Positions 1-12,500 of a stretch of DNA of 64,000 nucleotides are shown in pieces (position 1 is the stretch's first letter; each line of letters starts with the position of its first letter). The stretch is taken from the NCBI RefSeq assembly GCF_001949145.1, contig NW_019091549.1:186001-250000 (forward strand). The letters run 5' to 3'. The position numbers and the translations under genes were made by a program. The DNA is from Acanthaster planci (Eukaryota > Echinodermata > Asteroidea > Valvatida > Acanthasteridae). The notes beneath the pieces were generated by a model that saw only the letters and a list, made by a program, of their open reading frames with translations, searched no databases and was not told the origin of the DNA.

Positions 1-525
1 TAGGCCTGCCATCCATTGAAAGTTCATTGCAACTTCATGATTGTATGCTTTTTAGTCTAATGGCGGGGGCTTAGCCCCCCTCCACTTTTAAAACTGTTCT
101 GCCACTGTTGCTTCCAGTTGGAGCCTACAGTGCAGACATAAGTGTCCCAAGGGAAGCAAGAGAGGGCCTTTCCCCAACCCAAAAAAAATTGATTAATAAA
201 AAAGGGAGAACAGAGGATAAAGCAAAAGAAATGGGAGGGAAAGGGGAGAGATGAAAGGGGATGAAAATCACCAATTTGTGTGAAAAAATGCTCAAATTGT
301 CCACTTCTCCCCCCCCCCCGGAATAATCCTGGCGACACCCATTGTGTGGAACTTGAAGAGAAGCACAGGTTGTTGCCCTTGTAGGACCTCATGGATCTGT
401 CTGTAAACTGGAGTAAAATATAGCCATGCAACAGTTTCAGGATTCCAAACCCACTGATGCATCAGTTTCTGCTGAAATTGTCTTCGGAGTTCTGATTCCC
501 TGTGAATTTTCACTTCTGTCACCAG
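1..525. repeat. Collagen intron with C-run dispersed repeat
   Basis: About 60-345 holds a purine-rich core flanked by runs of C (GGGGGCTTAGCCCCCCTCC and ten C at 310-319). Related C-run or G-run segments recur near 14140-14420, 16180-16510, 16745-16960, 22620-22700, 26330-26480 and 35300-35530, so this is a dispersed repeat. No coding exon is seen. Confidence 0.45.
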
Positions 526-570
526 GGACTAAGGGGTAACCCAGGCATGCCAGGAATTCCTGGATTCCCC
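526..570 (+). CDS. Collagen helix exon 1 of the window (45 bp)
   Basis: Five uninterrupted triplets, [15 protein letters not shown], between a CAG acceptor and GTGAGT donor. The 45-bp size is the classic fibrillar collagen short exon. Earlier exons lie upstream of position 1. Confidence 0.88.
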
Positions 571-3500
571 GTGAGTACAGTTATTTATCAATTTTGCCTT
601 TCTAGCCTGGGACATACAAGTACATCCTGTGTACATTTCATTATTTTAAAGAGTGCTTGTATATTGCCTTGAAGGAATGCTCAAATTGCTTGCCTGGTGT
701 GAGGTTAACATTTGTATTTTTAGTTTTGTGGACTATCTATCCAGTTGATTAAGTGTTACGTTTTCAGTTTATTCTGGTCAGCTATAAAACAGCTTTTTTC
801 AAATCTGTGTAAATTGAGGTATGGTCCTTTCACTAATAAATGAAAAGGTCTAGGATTTATTTCTTCAGGTTTTTTTTATTAGATTATTTGCCAATACTTT
901 GTAGTGATAATTACTACTGTCACGTGTATATGAACGGAATCATGCAGTGCCTGATTAGAAATCCAGCTCTGTGGTCATAGTTGACATCATTGCCAGTGTC
1001 TCTGTCTTTGTCATTGTCATTTTTTATGATGATATTAGTACTGGATCAAGAGGGGGTGATGCCTGCCCCCCATTTTTGGGATTTTTAGTTGTTTTAAGGT
1101 TCTCTCTTTCCTCCCTACTTTTTGCTGCCAACTGGGTATTTAACCAGTATAACAACAATACTTATCACTAAAATATGCCCCATTTATATGTTCAGGGTTC
1201 ACATCCATTTGGGGTACCCTCTTAGGAAATACTGGGTGCCCCCTCCCCTTTTGGTGTTGCTGGATCCACCAACGGATGTTATTTAGCTTTGTTGGTATTA
1301 CCAACTTTGTCCTGCCATCAGTCATTCAGTGTCATTGTATTGTCAGTGTCATCAAGTTGATTTTGTCTATTGCAGGGATTCATGGGCTTTCCCGGTGAGG
1401 ATGGTGAGGCAGGGGAGGTTGGTGAAGATGGTGATCCAGGACCCCCAGGACCTCTAGGAGAGAGAGGGGAACCGGTATGGTGGCATGAATCTCTCCACCA
1501 TCTCATTTGTTTTGGTGTTACTTTCATATTTCTGTAAAAAAACACACTGATAACCAAAAGCTGAATCCAAGTTGCTTTCTTTTTTCAGTGAAAAGCCATT
1601 GACCTTAACTGTTCTTTAAATTCCAAAACACTTTCATAATTGCATCCAGTAATTCAGAGCAAACTTTCAAAGATGTTGCAAGTGGGCGTACATCAAAAGA
1701 GTTGAACTTACACAGAAACGTTGCATTTTAATTGATTGTTTGCACTCCACAAGACAGAGCAGTCAATATCAACATTGGACAGTGAGTTTTGAACTGGTTT
1801 TGAAGAAACATCAAGCAGTTCTGGAATTTTGGAAGGGAATGGGGACAATCAGCTGAAGTTACAAGATGATGAATTTGTTATTTTCAAGAGTTTAGTTTTT
1901 GGTTTGACAGTATATATTATTCTGTCACCATTTTTCTGTGAAGGAGAAACAGTTCTGTCAGATTTCTTCCGGCCAACACAATATGCGTACCTTGGCATCT
2001 TTTTGCTGTCTTTTAGAGAAGCAGCTCCCGCTTCAGATTATATGATGTACGCAGAGACTGTCAAGTTTTCTCCAAATGATTGACATGAGATGCTTTTGTG
2101 CCTGACTCATTACAAACAGGGATTACTGGGACCCCCTGGATTTCCTGGAGTCAATGCTAGCGGGATTGGGCCACCTGTGAGTAGTACAGGATTTGATTTC
2201 TTTCCATGAATAATCTGGGCGTCTTTGACTTCAGGCTTTATTATCGCAAATATAGATCCCCTATAACACTGAAACTCATTAAGGTCAACACAGCTCTGTT
2301 TTCTGCTGCAAAAACATCCAAAATATTATAAGGATGAACAAAGATACTGACAGGAGCAAGATTTGGGGCCGACCTCATTTGAGAAGAGGGTACCTGAGCA
2401 GGGGCACCCAGCAGTTGGGCCTGAGTGTTGCACATTATATCTTCTCCCCCCTCCTGCTTTTGCTGATGCTCTTGCACAGATTCCTAATCCAACCGTGCCC
2501 CCTCCCCATTTACACCTTGTGAAGGGTGGCATTGATTATTTGTATGTTATATTGTATCTCTTCAAGGGAGTCACCAGTTATTGTTGTGTTATGTTCTATC
2601 TATTCAAGGGACTTAATGGATCAGCAGGACCCCCAGGGGAGCCTGGAGCACCAGGTCTAGCTGGGACACCAGGCCCACGAGGTCCACCAGGAGAACCTGG
2701 CCCAGTGGTAGGTAGACATTTTAGGTCCTCTCCTATCAATTTGACAGCACTGATTCAATAAGCATGTTTGTGATGGCACGTTTTTAAAACTCAGCCAGGG
2801 CAATTTGGGTAGCACAAAGGATGGAGTAACTGATCAAATACATAATACGGGCAATTCACAGTGCAGCGCACCACCAAGAGATTGTCATGGCAAGGCCTTT
2901 TTGCATTGTGGGATAAATAGTCAACAAAATCTCATTTGCCAGTGCACTATGCAGGGAAAACTTTACTTTTGTCCGAATTTTTGTTTGTCTCGTTGAAAAT
3001 TCAAAATTTCTTTTTCAAATGGGTATTAGAGTTAGTGTGGTGCAGGGAGCACTGCAGTCGATCCAATTTCTCCAAATTAAGTGCGCTTAATCGCGGCAAC
3101 GTGTCAACCGTAAACTTGACAAGTGGCCTGCCTGCGGCAAACTCTTGGTGGCATGCTGTATTGTGAATTGCCGGTATTAACACTTTAAATTCGTTCAGGT
3201 TGGAGTCATATTTTGCCATTTTTCTGTTATCACCCTGTGGTGATGAAATGTGTTCGCCTGTGGTAGATGGAGGGCAAGGGCAGTGGAGGCCGTGGCCTAC
3301 CCAAAAGGAGATTATTTTTATAAATAATGAGAGAGAATCAAGCTTTGGTCTGTTTTATTTCTCATCCTTCCAAAAGCATGTATCAACCCCACGATGCAGC
3401 CTTCCATCTCTGAAAGGCCATGAAATGTTGTTTCCTTCCATCTAAAAAAGTTTTTGGCCCTCCCCTCAAATTTGGTACTGTATCCACCTTAGGTTTCAGC

Positions 3501-6500
3501 TTGTCATAAAATCCAATACAGCCTTTCAGATTAGGGGTATTATTTTGTCCAACCTTTACACTTTCCATCTGCTTCAGATGACTGAATTATGGGTCCATCT
3601 TAAAACCTGTTCATTCCATTAGGCCCACATAGTACTCAAAGAAGTTAGAATTAATTTGTGCCCAGTGTTTGTGCTGTCTGGTAGTGTTACTCCATTTTGC
3701 TCTCCATGATTTGGTTACAAGGGCAGGAATGGCACCGAAGGGTATGGAGGATTGAGGGGCAGCCCTGGCCCAGATGGACCACCTGGTGACAGAGGGGAGC
3801 GGGGCCCAAAAGGAATTAAAGTAAGCACAATCTGAATGGAGATTCAATTGATTTTACCGGCCATTCTTTTCACCCTATTTAGAACCAGGCTTTTTCAGAC
3901 CACCTCATAGCAATCCCCTTTCTAGAACTGGGCTGTCACATACTAGATCCTTTTGAAGCTTTCTCTTCATTTATAGACTTATTGATAAGTGCGTCTGTAA
4001 AGTTTTAATTCAATCTGAGACATGGTTTTGTAGTCACAGTCATTTGAATTCATGGCTTTATGTTTGTCAGCTCATTTGCATCGTGCATGTCATCATTTGC
4101 ATGCATTGAGCACACCCAACCTGCGTTGGAGTAATGGGCATTTTGTGAGAACAGCACTTCCAGTTTTCACAAAATTTGTGTCAAAATGACTGTAAGACAT
4201 CCTTCTGAAACACCGATGAAGGCTCGACACAGGGAAAAATACACCGTGGGGATATTGGAGAAAATTCCTCCCCCCCTTTTGATAAGGTTAAGCCTTTCAA
4301 ATCATACCACTGTGCTATCTGATTGTTCCACTTTGTCAAAAAAATTGTGACAATATTGGATTGAACAAAGACAGGAGTGCCAGGCAGTACTTTTGCATGT
4401 CAGACTCAGGAGAAGGAATGTACATCAACAGAATGCTCCTGTATTAGCCACTAGTTTGCAGGTTGTGTGCTTGTATCTGACCAACAGCCAAAATGTGCTC
4501 ATGCCCAATGACAGCTTCATTACATAAGTCCCCTTGCTGGGACTACATATAGTGTAAGTCAGCAACGAGAGTTAGAGGCCATTTGCTGCAGTGGAGCAGT
4601 GCATGTGGACAGGTTGTACGCGCACGTTACATGCCTCTATGACAATGGGCTTAAGAAGGCGTTTGTAATCACAGGGGCGAATTTCGAGGCAGTGCACCGG
4701 GCGCGCACCCTCCCCACCACATCCATGACAATGAATGGTAACTTGCTCCATTGCATTTACATTCTTACTACGGACTTTGCACTGCACGCTGATATTTGAT
4801 TGCTCCTATCCCCCTTCTGAAAATCCTGGGTCCACCCTTGACTACATTTACGTCGTCTCCTCTGATAAGTCTATTGCCTTTACACTTTATAATGATTAAA
4901 GTATTGCATATATTCAGACAGTTTTGGTCCCTGTTATGAAAAGCTTACGACCCAGCAAATGGGCCATTTTACATAGCAAAGGAAATATCATGATGTGAGA
5001 CGCTCAGTACTTTGTCACACAAAACGTGTTTTGAGTGTTTGTGCAATAAGTAATGCCACGGTTGTGTGACAGGGTCATCAAGGTCTAGAGGGGCAACCAG
5101 GGGAGCCTGGATTTGAGGGTTACCAAGGCGATCAGGGTGAAAAGGGACGAGAAGGTAGAGCAGGACCACCAGGCTCCAGGGTAAGTTCTTTTGGTACAGT
5201 TGTCACTGTTTCCCTTGATAAGGTTGAGTCCAAGTTGCACCAGATGAGATTTGAAGGCTTACATGGTGAATGATTTTGCAGCAGCACCTTTTCAGAAATA
5301 TCGTGTAGGTGATTTGATGAGGTTCCCTACAGAACTTGTTATTTGTTCCTGTTACCTGCCTCATGTTCCACCCCCATATTTTGTATGGGAAAACGGATTA
5401 TTCTAATATGATTAACACTTTTTAAGAGGGAACCACAATTGGAAACTGTATTTAGAATAGAACTTGTATCAATGGGGCACTTAACAATTGTTGACTTCTG
5501 TGATGTGGGATATGATGTTTTGAAAACCCGAGGGATGCATAACGCTCCCAGGCAAGTGCGTGCCCAAGGGTGATCAAAATGTCATATCCCGCATCACAGC
5601 AGTCAACAAATGTTTTTTTGTACCCCTGTCTTTATTGTGTTGAGGCCGAGAAAGTTATCCAGAGAAACAAGTTCTGAATTTCAGAAGTTCAGAATGTGAC
5701 ATGCCTACTGTTATAATTAACATAACAGACGTAAAGGGTATCATCTGCAAATGCACTCTTCCCTTACTTTCTTTAATTGCGTAAACTTTAATGTGAAAGT
5801 AGTGCAGGTAACAGTGAGTACAAGTTCACATGTCATGTAGTCTGGTTAGCAGTCCCTGCATTACATTATATGCTGCAGGGACAGGAATGGGACTAATACA
5901 CAAAACGTATCATGGGTACCATGCAAAACTGTCTCGTGCGAATGCACATGCTATTGGCAGAATGAGGTATCTCATGGTGAGTGTGATATGCGGATACATA
6001 CTGCCCTGTCATGTGATTGATCTGGACCAATGAACAGACATTCTGGCCACATGCTCTGTGCAGAAATAAAAGTTGTTAAGGGTAGTTCCAGAAATTAGGG
6101 GTCCATTTTCTTTTCGTGTCCCTGTCACATCAGACATGTGATTTTGTAAGTTCATAACACTTTTTCTAATTTCAAAGAATGATGAATTAACGCAAATTAC
6201 CTGCCAAACAAATAGCAATAGTTTGAAATCAATTCCAGTGACATTTCCATGTCAAATATAAAGGTCAGATATAACAGGTACATGAAAATGTCATACTTTT
6301 GGAACCCTAATTTCTGGAATTACCCTTACTTATAATTAGAAAATTTTAAGGCCAACTGTGAAACTGTCGACATAAAACTAACCAATCTCTCCTCATCTCC
6401 ATGCCTCATAGTATATCACAACATTCTATTTTGCATTGGCTGTTTATTTTGTAGGGCGAGGTGGGGCCCGAGGGTGATCCTGGTTTACCCGGTGAAGCTG

Positions 6501-9500
6501 GGGAAAAGGTGAGTCTCAGTGCTGACTTGAAGTGCAATCTGGGCCATGCCATGAACTTGATGGAGTTGACGATAGCCGTATAACTCATACATCCATAGCT
6601 AGCACGGCCCTTCCAGGTTAGAATGGGGATATATGTGTACTTGGTAGGCCTAATTGATATCCCAACAGCTTCAGTGAGTAGTACATGCGGAAGTGTGGAC
6701 ACCTCCAGTATGCATTGAGTTGAAATGCTGATTCTGTGATACTCAACAACCATTATAAAACTGCATGTCAAGGAAGTCCACCCTCCAGTAATGGCAAAAG
6801 TCATTGTGTCAGCTGTTTGCTCAGAAAAACCAAGGGCCATTTTAATTTGTGTAGTGGCTGTTGCAGTGATTTGCCATGGCCAAGCAGAGGGCTTCTTAGT
6901 TTTACAGAGTGATCACTTTCTCACAAGTCTGTCTGTAATCAGGGGTGTGAGAATTCAGCATTTTTTTTTGTTTAGATGTTGACCCTGATTTTCGTCTTTT
7001 TTGTGCACCTGCCATGTGCAAATGTATGGGGACCTCTTACATTTCAGCTGGTTGTTTCCTGTTTTCAGCTTTATTGTAAGTTGCCACTTAAAGGCAATGA
7101 GGGCAATGAGAACCTGTGACTTTTTTACAGAAGTTTCACATTTCCTTCCTTTAGACATTTGAAGATGGATATTAAAGGATGCCGTTCAGAAGCTCCACAC
7201 CACAAAGTGACAATGTTGTCAAAATCTCAACTGCATACTTTTTTTCATCTTCCCACAGGGGGATATTGGGGCTGACGGTTACTCCGGCTACCCAGGCTTG
7301 CGTGGGGACAGAGGCCTACCAGGAATACCTGGAATACTTGGGGAGGAAGGGGAAGAGGTAAGTGCACATACATGTAAACTATATTCGGTCAAGAATACGG
7401 CTAATGTTAAACTCAAAGCAACCTCTGACTTATGTCAGGTGAGCAGAGCGTGCAGTATTTACACATCGTCTAAACGAGCAGGTCCTTTCTGCATGGGAAG
7501 TAAACTTCATCCCTTTGATGTTGTGATGAAGAAATTGTATTTCTCCGCTGCAGGGGGAGCCTGGCCAAATAGGTGTACCTGGCAAAAACGGTTCCGAAGT
7601 CAAGGTAAGGAGTCTGTAATTGTTCTTTACATGTTGTCCTCAACCAGTAACCCTAGTACCTCTGGTTTTCAATTTAAAACAAATATTTCAAGGTGAAACC
7701 ATTTTCTCCCTTTGTGTATCTTGGTGGATAATTGATTTTCATAATGGCTGTGCACAAGTTGATTGTTCGATTTATAGCTCAGTCTGATGAACAGAGAATA
7801 AAGTAAAACCATTCAAGGACTGGAGATCATCTACATATAATTTCAACAATACTTGCAAGTTTTATTATATCAGATAGCATGTAGCTTTAATTTTCAACCA
7901 GTGACCAGGGAGTTTGTTACCTTTGATGTTTATGAGAGCAGTTCTTGATATTTGATTCCCACAGTCGTTCTACTGAGTGCAGTTTTGGAGCACATTCATC
8001 ATGAGTGTACTGTTTCTTTTACATGTGGGAATTGTGGTTTTGTACTTATTTTTTAATGACTTCAGTTTAAGTCAGGCTTTTGTGTGTGAATAAGCATGGG
8101 TGTGTCTGTATGTGAGCCTTGAAATTGTATTTCAGTTTGTGTGATATCACGTGTTAGCAATGGAGAAATACAGAATGAACTGCAAGGTCATGTATGTCAG
8201 ATGTTGACCATGAAGGTAACAGGTGGCCTTTAAGGAAACTCCTGGTGTCAAGTTGTATTGTGAATTGATATTTTTAAGATGCTTGCGCTATTGGGCCAGT
8301 TTTTAAGACTCCTTGAAGAGGCTTTACAGACTCGGGGTTTTCCAGATGAGAATGTCCAAATCTTTAGAAAGACTTGTCAGAAAATCAATTTGAAGACTTC
8401 ACTATGGGTGTATTTTAAAATGAGAAATGTATAGGTCTGTTGAGGAATAAATGCTCTCTAAATATTCCACAAATTAAACAAATCAAAGAAGCAAAACTGA
8501 AACAACCGTGTAATTTGTTCAGATCGTAGTTATAATATTCCAAACATTTGCATACAATTATACTACAATGTACCATTCATTTCAAAGAACAACCTGCCTA
8601 TGCTTATATTTGACGGTCAAATGTAATGATGGCCATTACATTTCTTGGGCTTTTTTTTTTAGGGACCACAGGGTCGACCAGGGCCAATTGGACCCACAGG
8701 GGCTCCGGGCACACCTGGCTACGATGGTTCACCTGGGCCCAGGGGTCCCCCTGGACTCCCTGGTGAGCCCGGACTGGACGGTTACCCCGGGAGAAACGGA
8801 ACTAGAGGGCGGAGGGTGAGTGAATTCTTCGGTGGGACTCTTCTAGTTCGATAGTTCCAATCTGGCCCCTTTGTGAACCAGTAGCAATCTTTGGCATCTG
8901 GATTTTTCTCCCTCAGAACTTTCACAGGGAAAAGCCACTTGGTTGTCAAAATGTCACTTTATGCAAAATGCTTTAATGGCTAGTTTGGCCTCATCATTGC
9001 TTCAGACTTTTGGTCATGGTTACAGGAATAGTAGGTTGAATTTATGTGTTTTCAAATTAAGCCATTCGAAGCCATGCACAGTGTTAAAATTGAACAAGAT
9101 AAATATTTTTTATGATGTGTATGTTTACTTTCAAAGTTAATGTAACCAGAGTGGCAAGGCTACAAAAAAATTGAGTCAGTGACCCGAATCTTTCTTACGA
9201 AAGATAAAAAGATTTATTCTCTCCCATTTGCAAGGATTAATGCAGGTTCACATTTTGTACAATTGGATGCGACTATGTGTATATCAAAAATAAACGACAG
9301 CCTTATAAGTTAGATACGTCGGTCATCTGTGAGAGATAAAAAAATCGAAAATCTACATCAGCCTTTCAGTCGTATCCCATTGTGTACATGATTAACAACT
9401 TGGCATCCATACAGTTCATAAATACTAAGCTGTCAGTGCACATATATGTACATGTATTAAATGGGTTACACTGATCATACTCAATACATGGCCAATCATA

Positions 9501-12500
9501 TTCATAACCGGCTCTATAAAAAAGGTGTATAATGTAATTTTTTAAGTAATCTCATTTTACCTTCAATTAGAAAGAGTAACTTAAATGATACATCAATGCA
9601 AAGAGTTTATTTCGGCATTTTAATAAAAAATGTACAAGTAAGAGTGTTGGGGATTTCTACTAATTTCCACTGTGCAGGGTTCTTTAAAAAGGCCTGTAAC
9701 TCAAGAGTAGCTCTGGCGACTTATTACCAATTTTTGCAGAGTGGGTCACATTTCCATCTGCAATTTAACCAAGAATAGCTCTAATCAAGAGATAATTTAT
9801 CCGATTGATGTATAGACCTTATGCGCATGACGTTACATTCGAGGGCATTTCCTTATTCCACTAAGGCAAGCTTGAGTAAACCAATTTTGTGCATTCATTG
9901 TAACAAAATTAAAATGTCAACAGACAGCCTTCTAAGACACCAACAAGGTACAACCCCTATATGTACGTAAGTTCAGTACGATATACTCAGCATTACAGGG
10001 TGTTAATGTACCTCCGGATTAAATGAGACCTAAACCTTAAACCTGGTCAATACGAAGGTCACGTTATTCAAAATATGCATAACCCACGTAAATGTCGAGC
10101 ATTATAATAAGATGTTAACACACTGTAAGTACATGTATGCTTAGTGTGATCATTCCCAAACTTGGGTGATAAAGTATGTAAAAAAGTCTGACAAGCTTTT
10201 AAGAAAAAGATTGATACCTATGACCTGGTGAGGATGTTGCCTTGCAGAATATCCCATCACCTAAAAGTAGTATTTCAAGAAGACTGAGCAAACTTCAAAT
10301 ACTGCAAATGTTTACATTTCTCGTACGGAATTGCCCAAATGCTAACTCAGTGCTATGTCTGCATGATATGTCGAACATGGTATCTATTTAACTTAAAATA
10401 TTAAAAGATCGCAAGTTTGTTGTACTCGCCGACCAAAGCAGTCCCTTATCTCACATGCCTCAAGACGACACTCCATCAAATGCGGTTGGAAATACTGTAG
10501 GCCAAGGTGAATGTATAGCGGATTAAAAAGGCCTAACACTATCGTAAGTTGGACATGTTGGACGTGAAGTCCAAAGGAAGAGCATATTTAGATGTTGCTT
10601 GGTCTACATGATGAAGGCAAGTGACACCCAAGAATGCACGCATCGCAACAAGGAAACTAACCAAGAGTCCCCCGAATGCAGGACAGCTATTGTTTGGAAA
10701 ACGCGGCTATGGTGTGACAATAAGTCACCTGAAAATACCAGTCGCAAATTTATGCAAGATATCCAGCTTCGAACAAAGAATATTATTGTTAACTGGTACC
10801 TTTGGTACTGAGATGCCGGTGTCATGCGAAATCACCAGTCATTCACACCCTTATTTCCATTAAAGAACAGCGTGAGTCACGTGAGAAAAACCCATCCAAA
10901 AAGAGCGAAAAGGGGATGAGATTCCATACCGGACATATTAACATGACATCAGTAAAGACGCGCAGTCTAAATACATAAAACAATTTCACCTATTGGTGGC
11001 GCTATTTACAAAGCACATTGTCACGCAGCAAATCAGCTGTACCAGGTTGCATACGATGTGGAATGTGCACTAAGCATAAATATGTAAGTGCCAGGCAGTG
11101 TACAGTCTGGCTGGTCACATTAATGTAATTTTTGAGAGATAGGTACATGACCTGTGTGTGTAGTTTTGGGTAATCCTTTTCTGCAATGAATTCCTACAAT
11201 GCCGGAGTACATACCTATAATGTGTATTGTGTATAAAGGTGTGAAGTGAACATTGCTGTGCTGTAGCACAAAGCAACTGTAGTAATCTTCGATTGCTGTT
11301 TCACATTGAGTGATTCTTTTCCAGAGCCTGAGATTGGGCCGAAAAATGGTTGAACAAAAATGTCAGTTAGGTCAATTTTGTTCTGTGATCATCAGCCTTT
11401 GACATACCAAGGCCTCTTGAGAACATAGTGTTCCTGTTTTAATGTCACCTAAAACCAGAGTAAAAACACCAACAAAGATTCGCCTTTAAGACATTTATCT
11501 TTCCTTGAGACTTTTTGGCTGACCACATCTCCTTCTGATTGGACAAGCATAGCAGGAAGAAAAAAAAATTGGCAGTGTCCTAACATAATGCCACCTCAGC
11601 TTTACTAACCATGTGTTTTATTTTTTTTGCTTGTTCATAGGGCATAGCAGGTACGCCGGGTTATCCTGGTGTTGCTGGCACTACTGGACTCACGGTAAGA
11701 GGAAAGCTTAACCCTCCTATGTGGAAGTCACTCTTTGGGTCATTTGTTAAACACCTCAAAGAATTACAGCTGNNNNNNNNNNNNNNNNNNNNNNNNNNNN
11801 NNNNNNNNNNNNNNNNNNNNNNNNNNNNNNNNNNNNNNNNNNNNNNNNNNNNNNNNNCTGTTTCATGTGCATCATTGTGCAGTAAACCAATGCAGTGAAG
11901 AGTACTGCACAAAAGACCCTGTGTCATTTTGTGCTGGCAACCAACTGTGTACACACTGAACCTGTGCATGTTTGTGTTCCATATAGAAAACACATGCAAG
12001 AGAGTGACTGTGGGCACTTGTGCATATTTGTGCTGTAAAACCAAAGGAGGGTTAATAGCAACACTGATGCCTCCCACCTGTCCACAAGCCACAGTGCACA
12101 TACTCGCCCATGTTCCCAAGTCTCACAAATCCCCTCTACGGCTCTCCAAGGAGTAAAAAGGTTGCCCATGGCAAGCGCAGGTTAAAACCTGTTTACGCTT
12201 CAGAGAGGATTTGTGAGACTTGGGAACAAAGAAAGAGCAGGTTATCCTTTCTTCAGTCTTGTGTTTACTCTTCAGCTGAAGGTGAAACTTTTGAAAGTAG
12301 CCTTTAGGAAAGCTGATGTCACGGAGACCAGCAAATCCTGAATTTGTAGAATTACAAATAAGAGCAAGACTTCAGTCTTACTCCCATTGGAAGTCCAAGA
12401 AACTTGGCATCCCTGTTAGATCCACATTGTGTTTGGCGTAATTCAAAGTGATTGCAGAAGATTCCCAGTTGTTTTACGGGGCCATTGATAAATCAAAGGG

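Noticed and set aside
1318-1557. Minus-strand Gly/Pro/Ser-rich open frame
   Set aside because: It is the reverse complement of collagen helix exon 2; GGN and CCN codons read as Pro/Gly on both strands. The same applies to - strand frames at 13709-14056, 16573-16794, 18405-18707, 19026-19268 and 22109-22516.
2363-2761. Plus-strand frame of 132 codons covering a collagen exon
   Set aside because: Only the part 2609-2707 is exon; the upstream part is intron read-through with no splice support.
11661-12119. 152-codon - strand frame
   Set aside because: It crosses the N gap and MITE family A; translation through N is meaningless. The same holds for 54593-55012 and neighbours.
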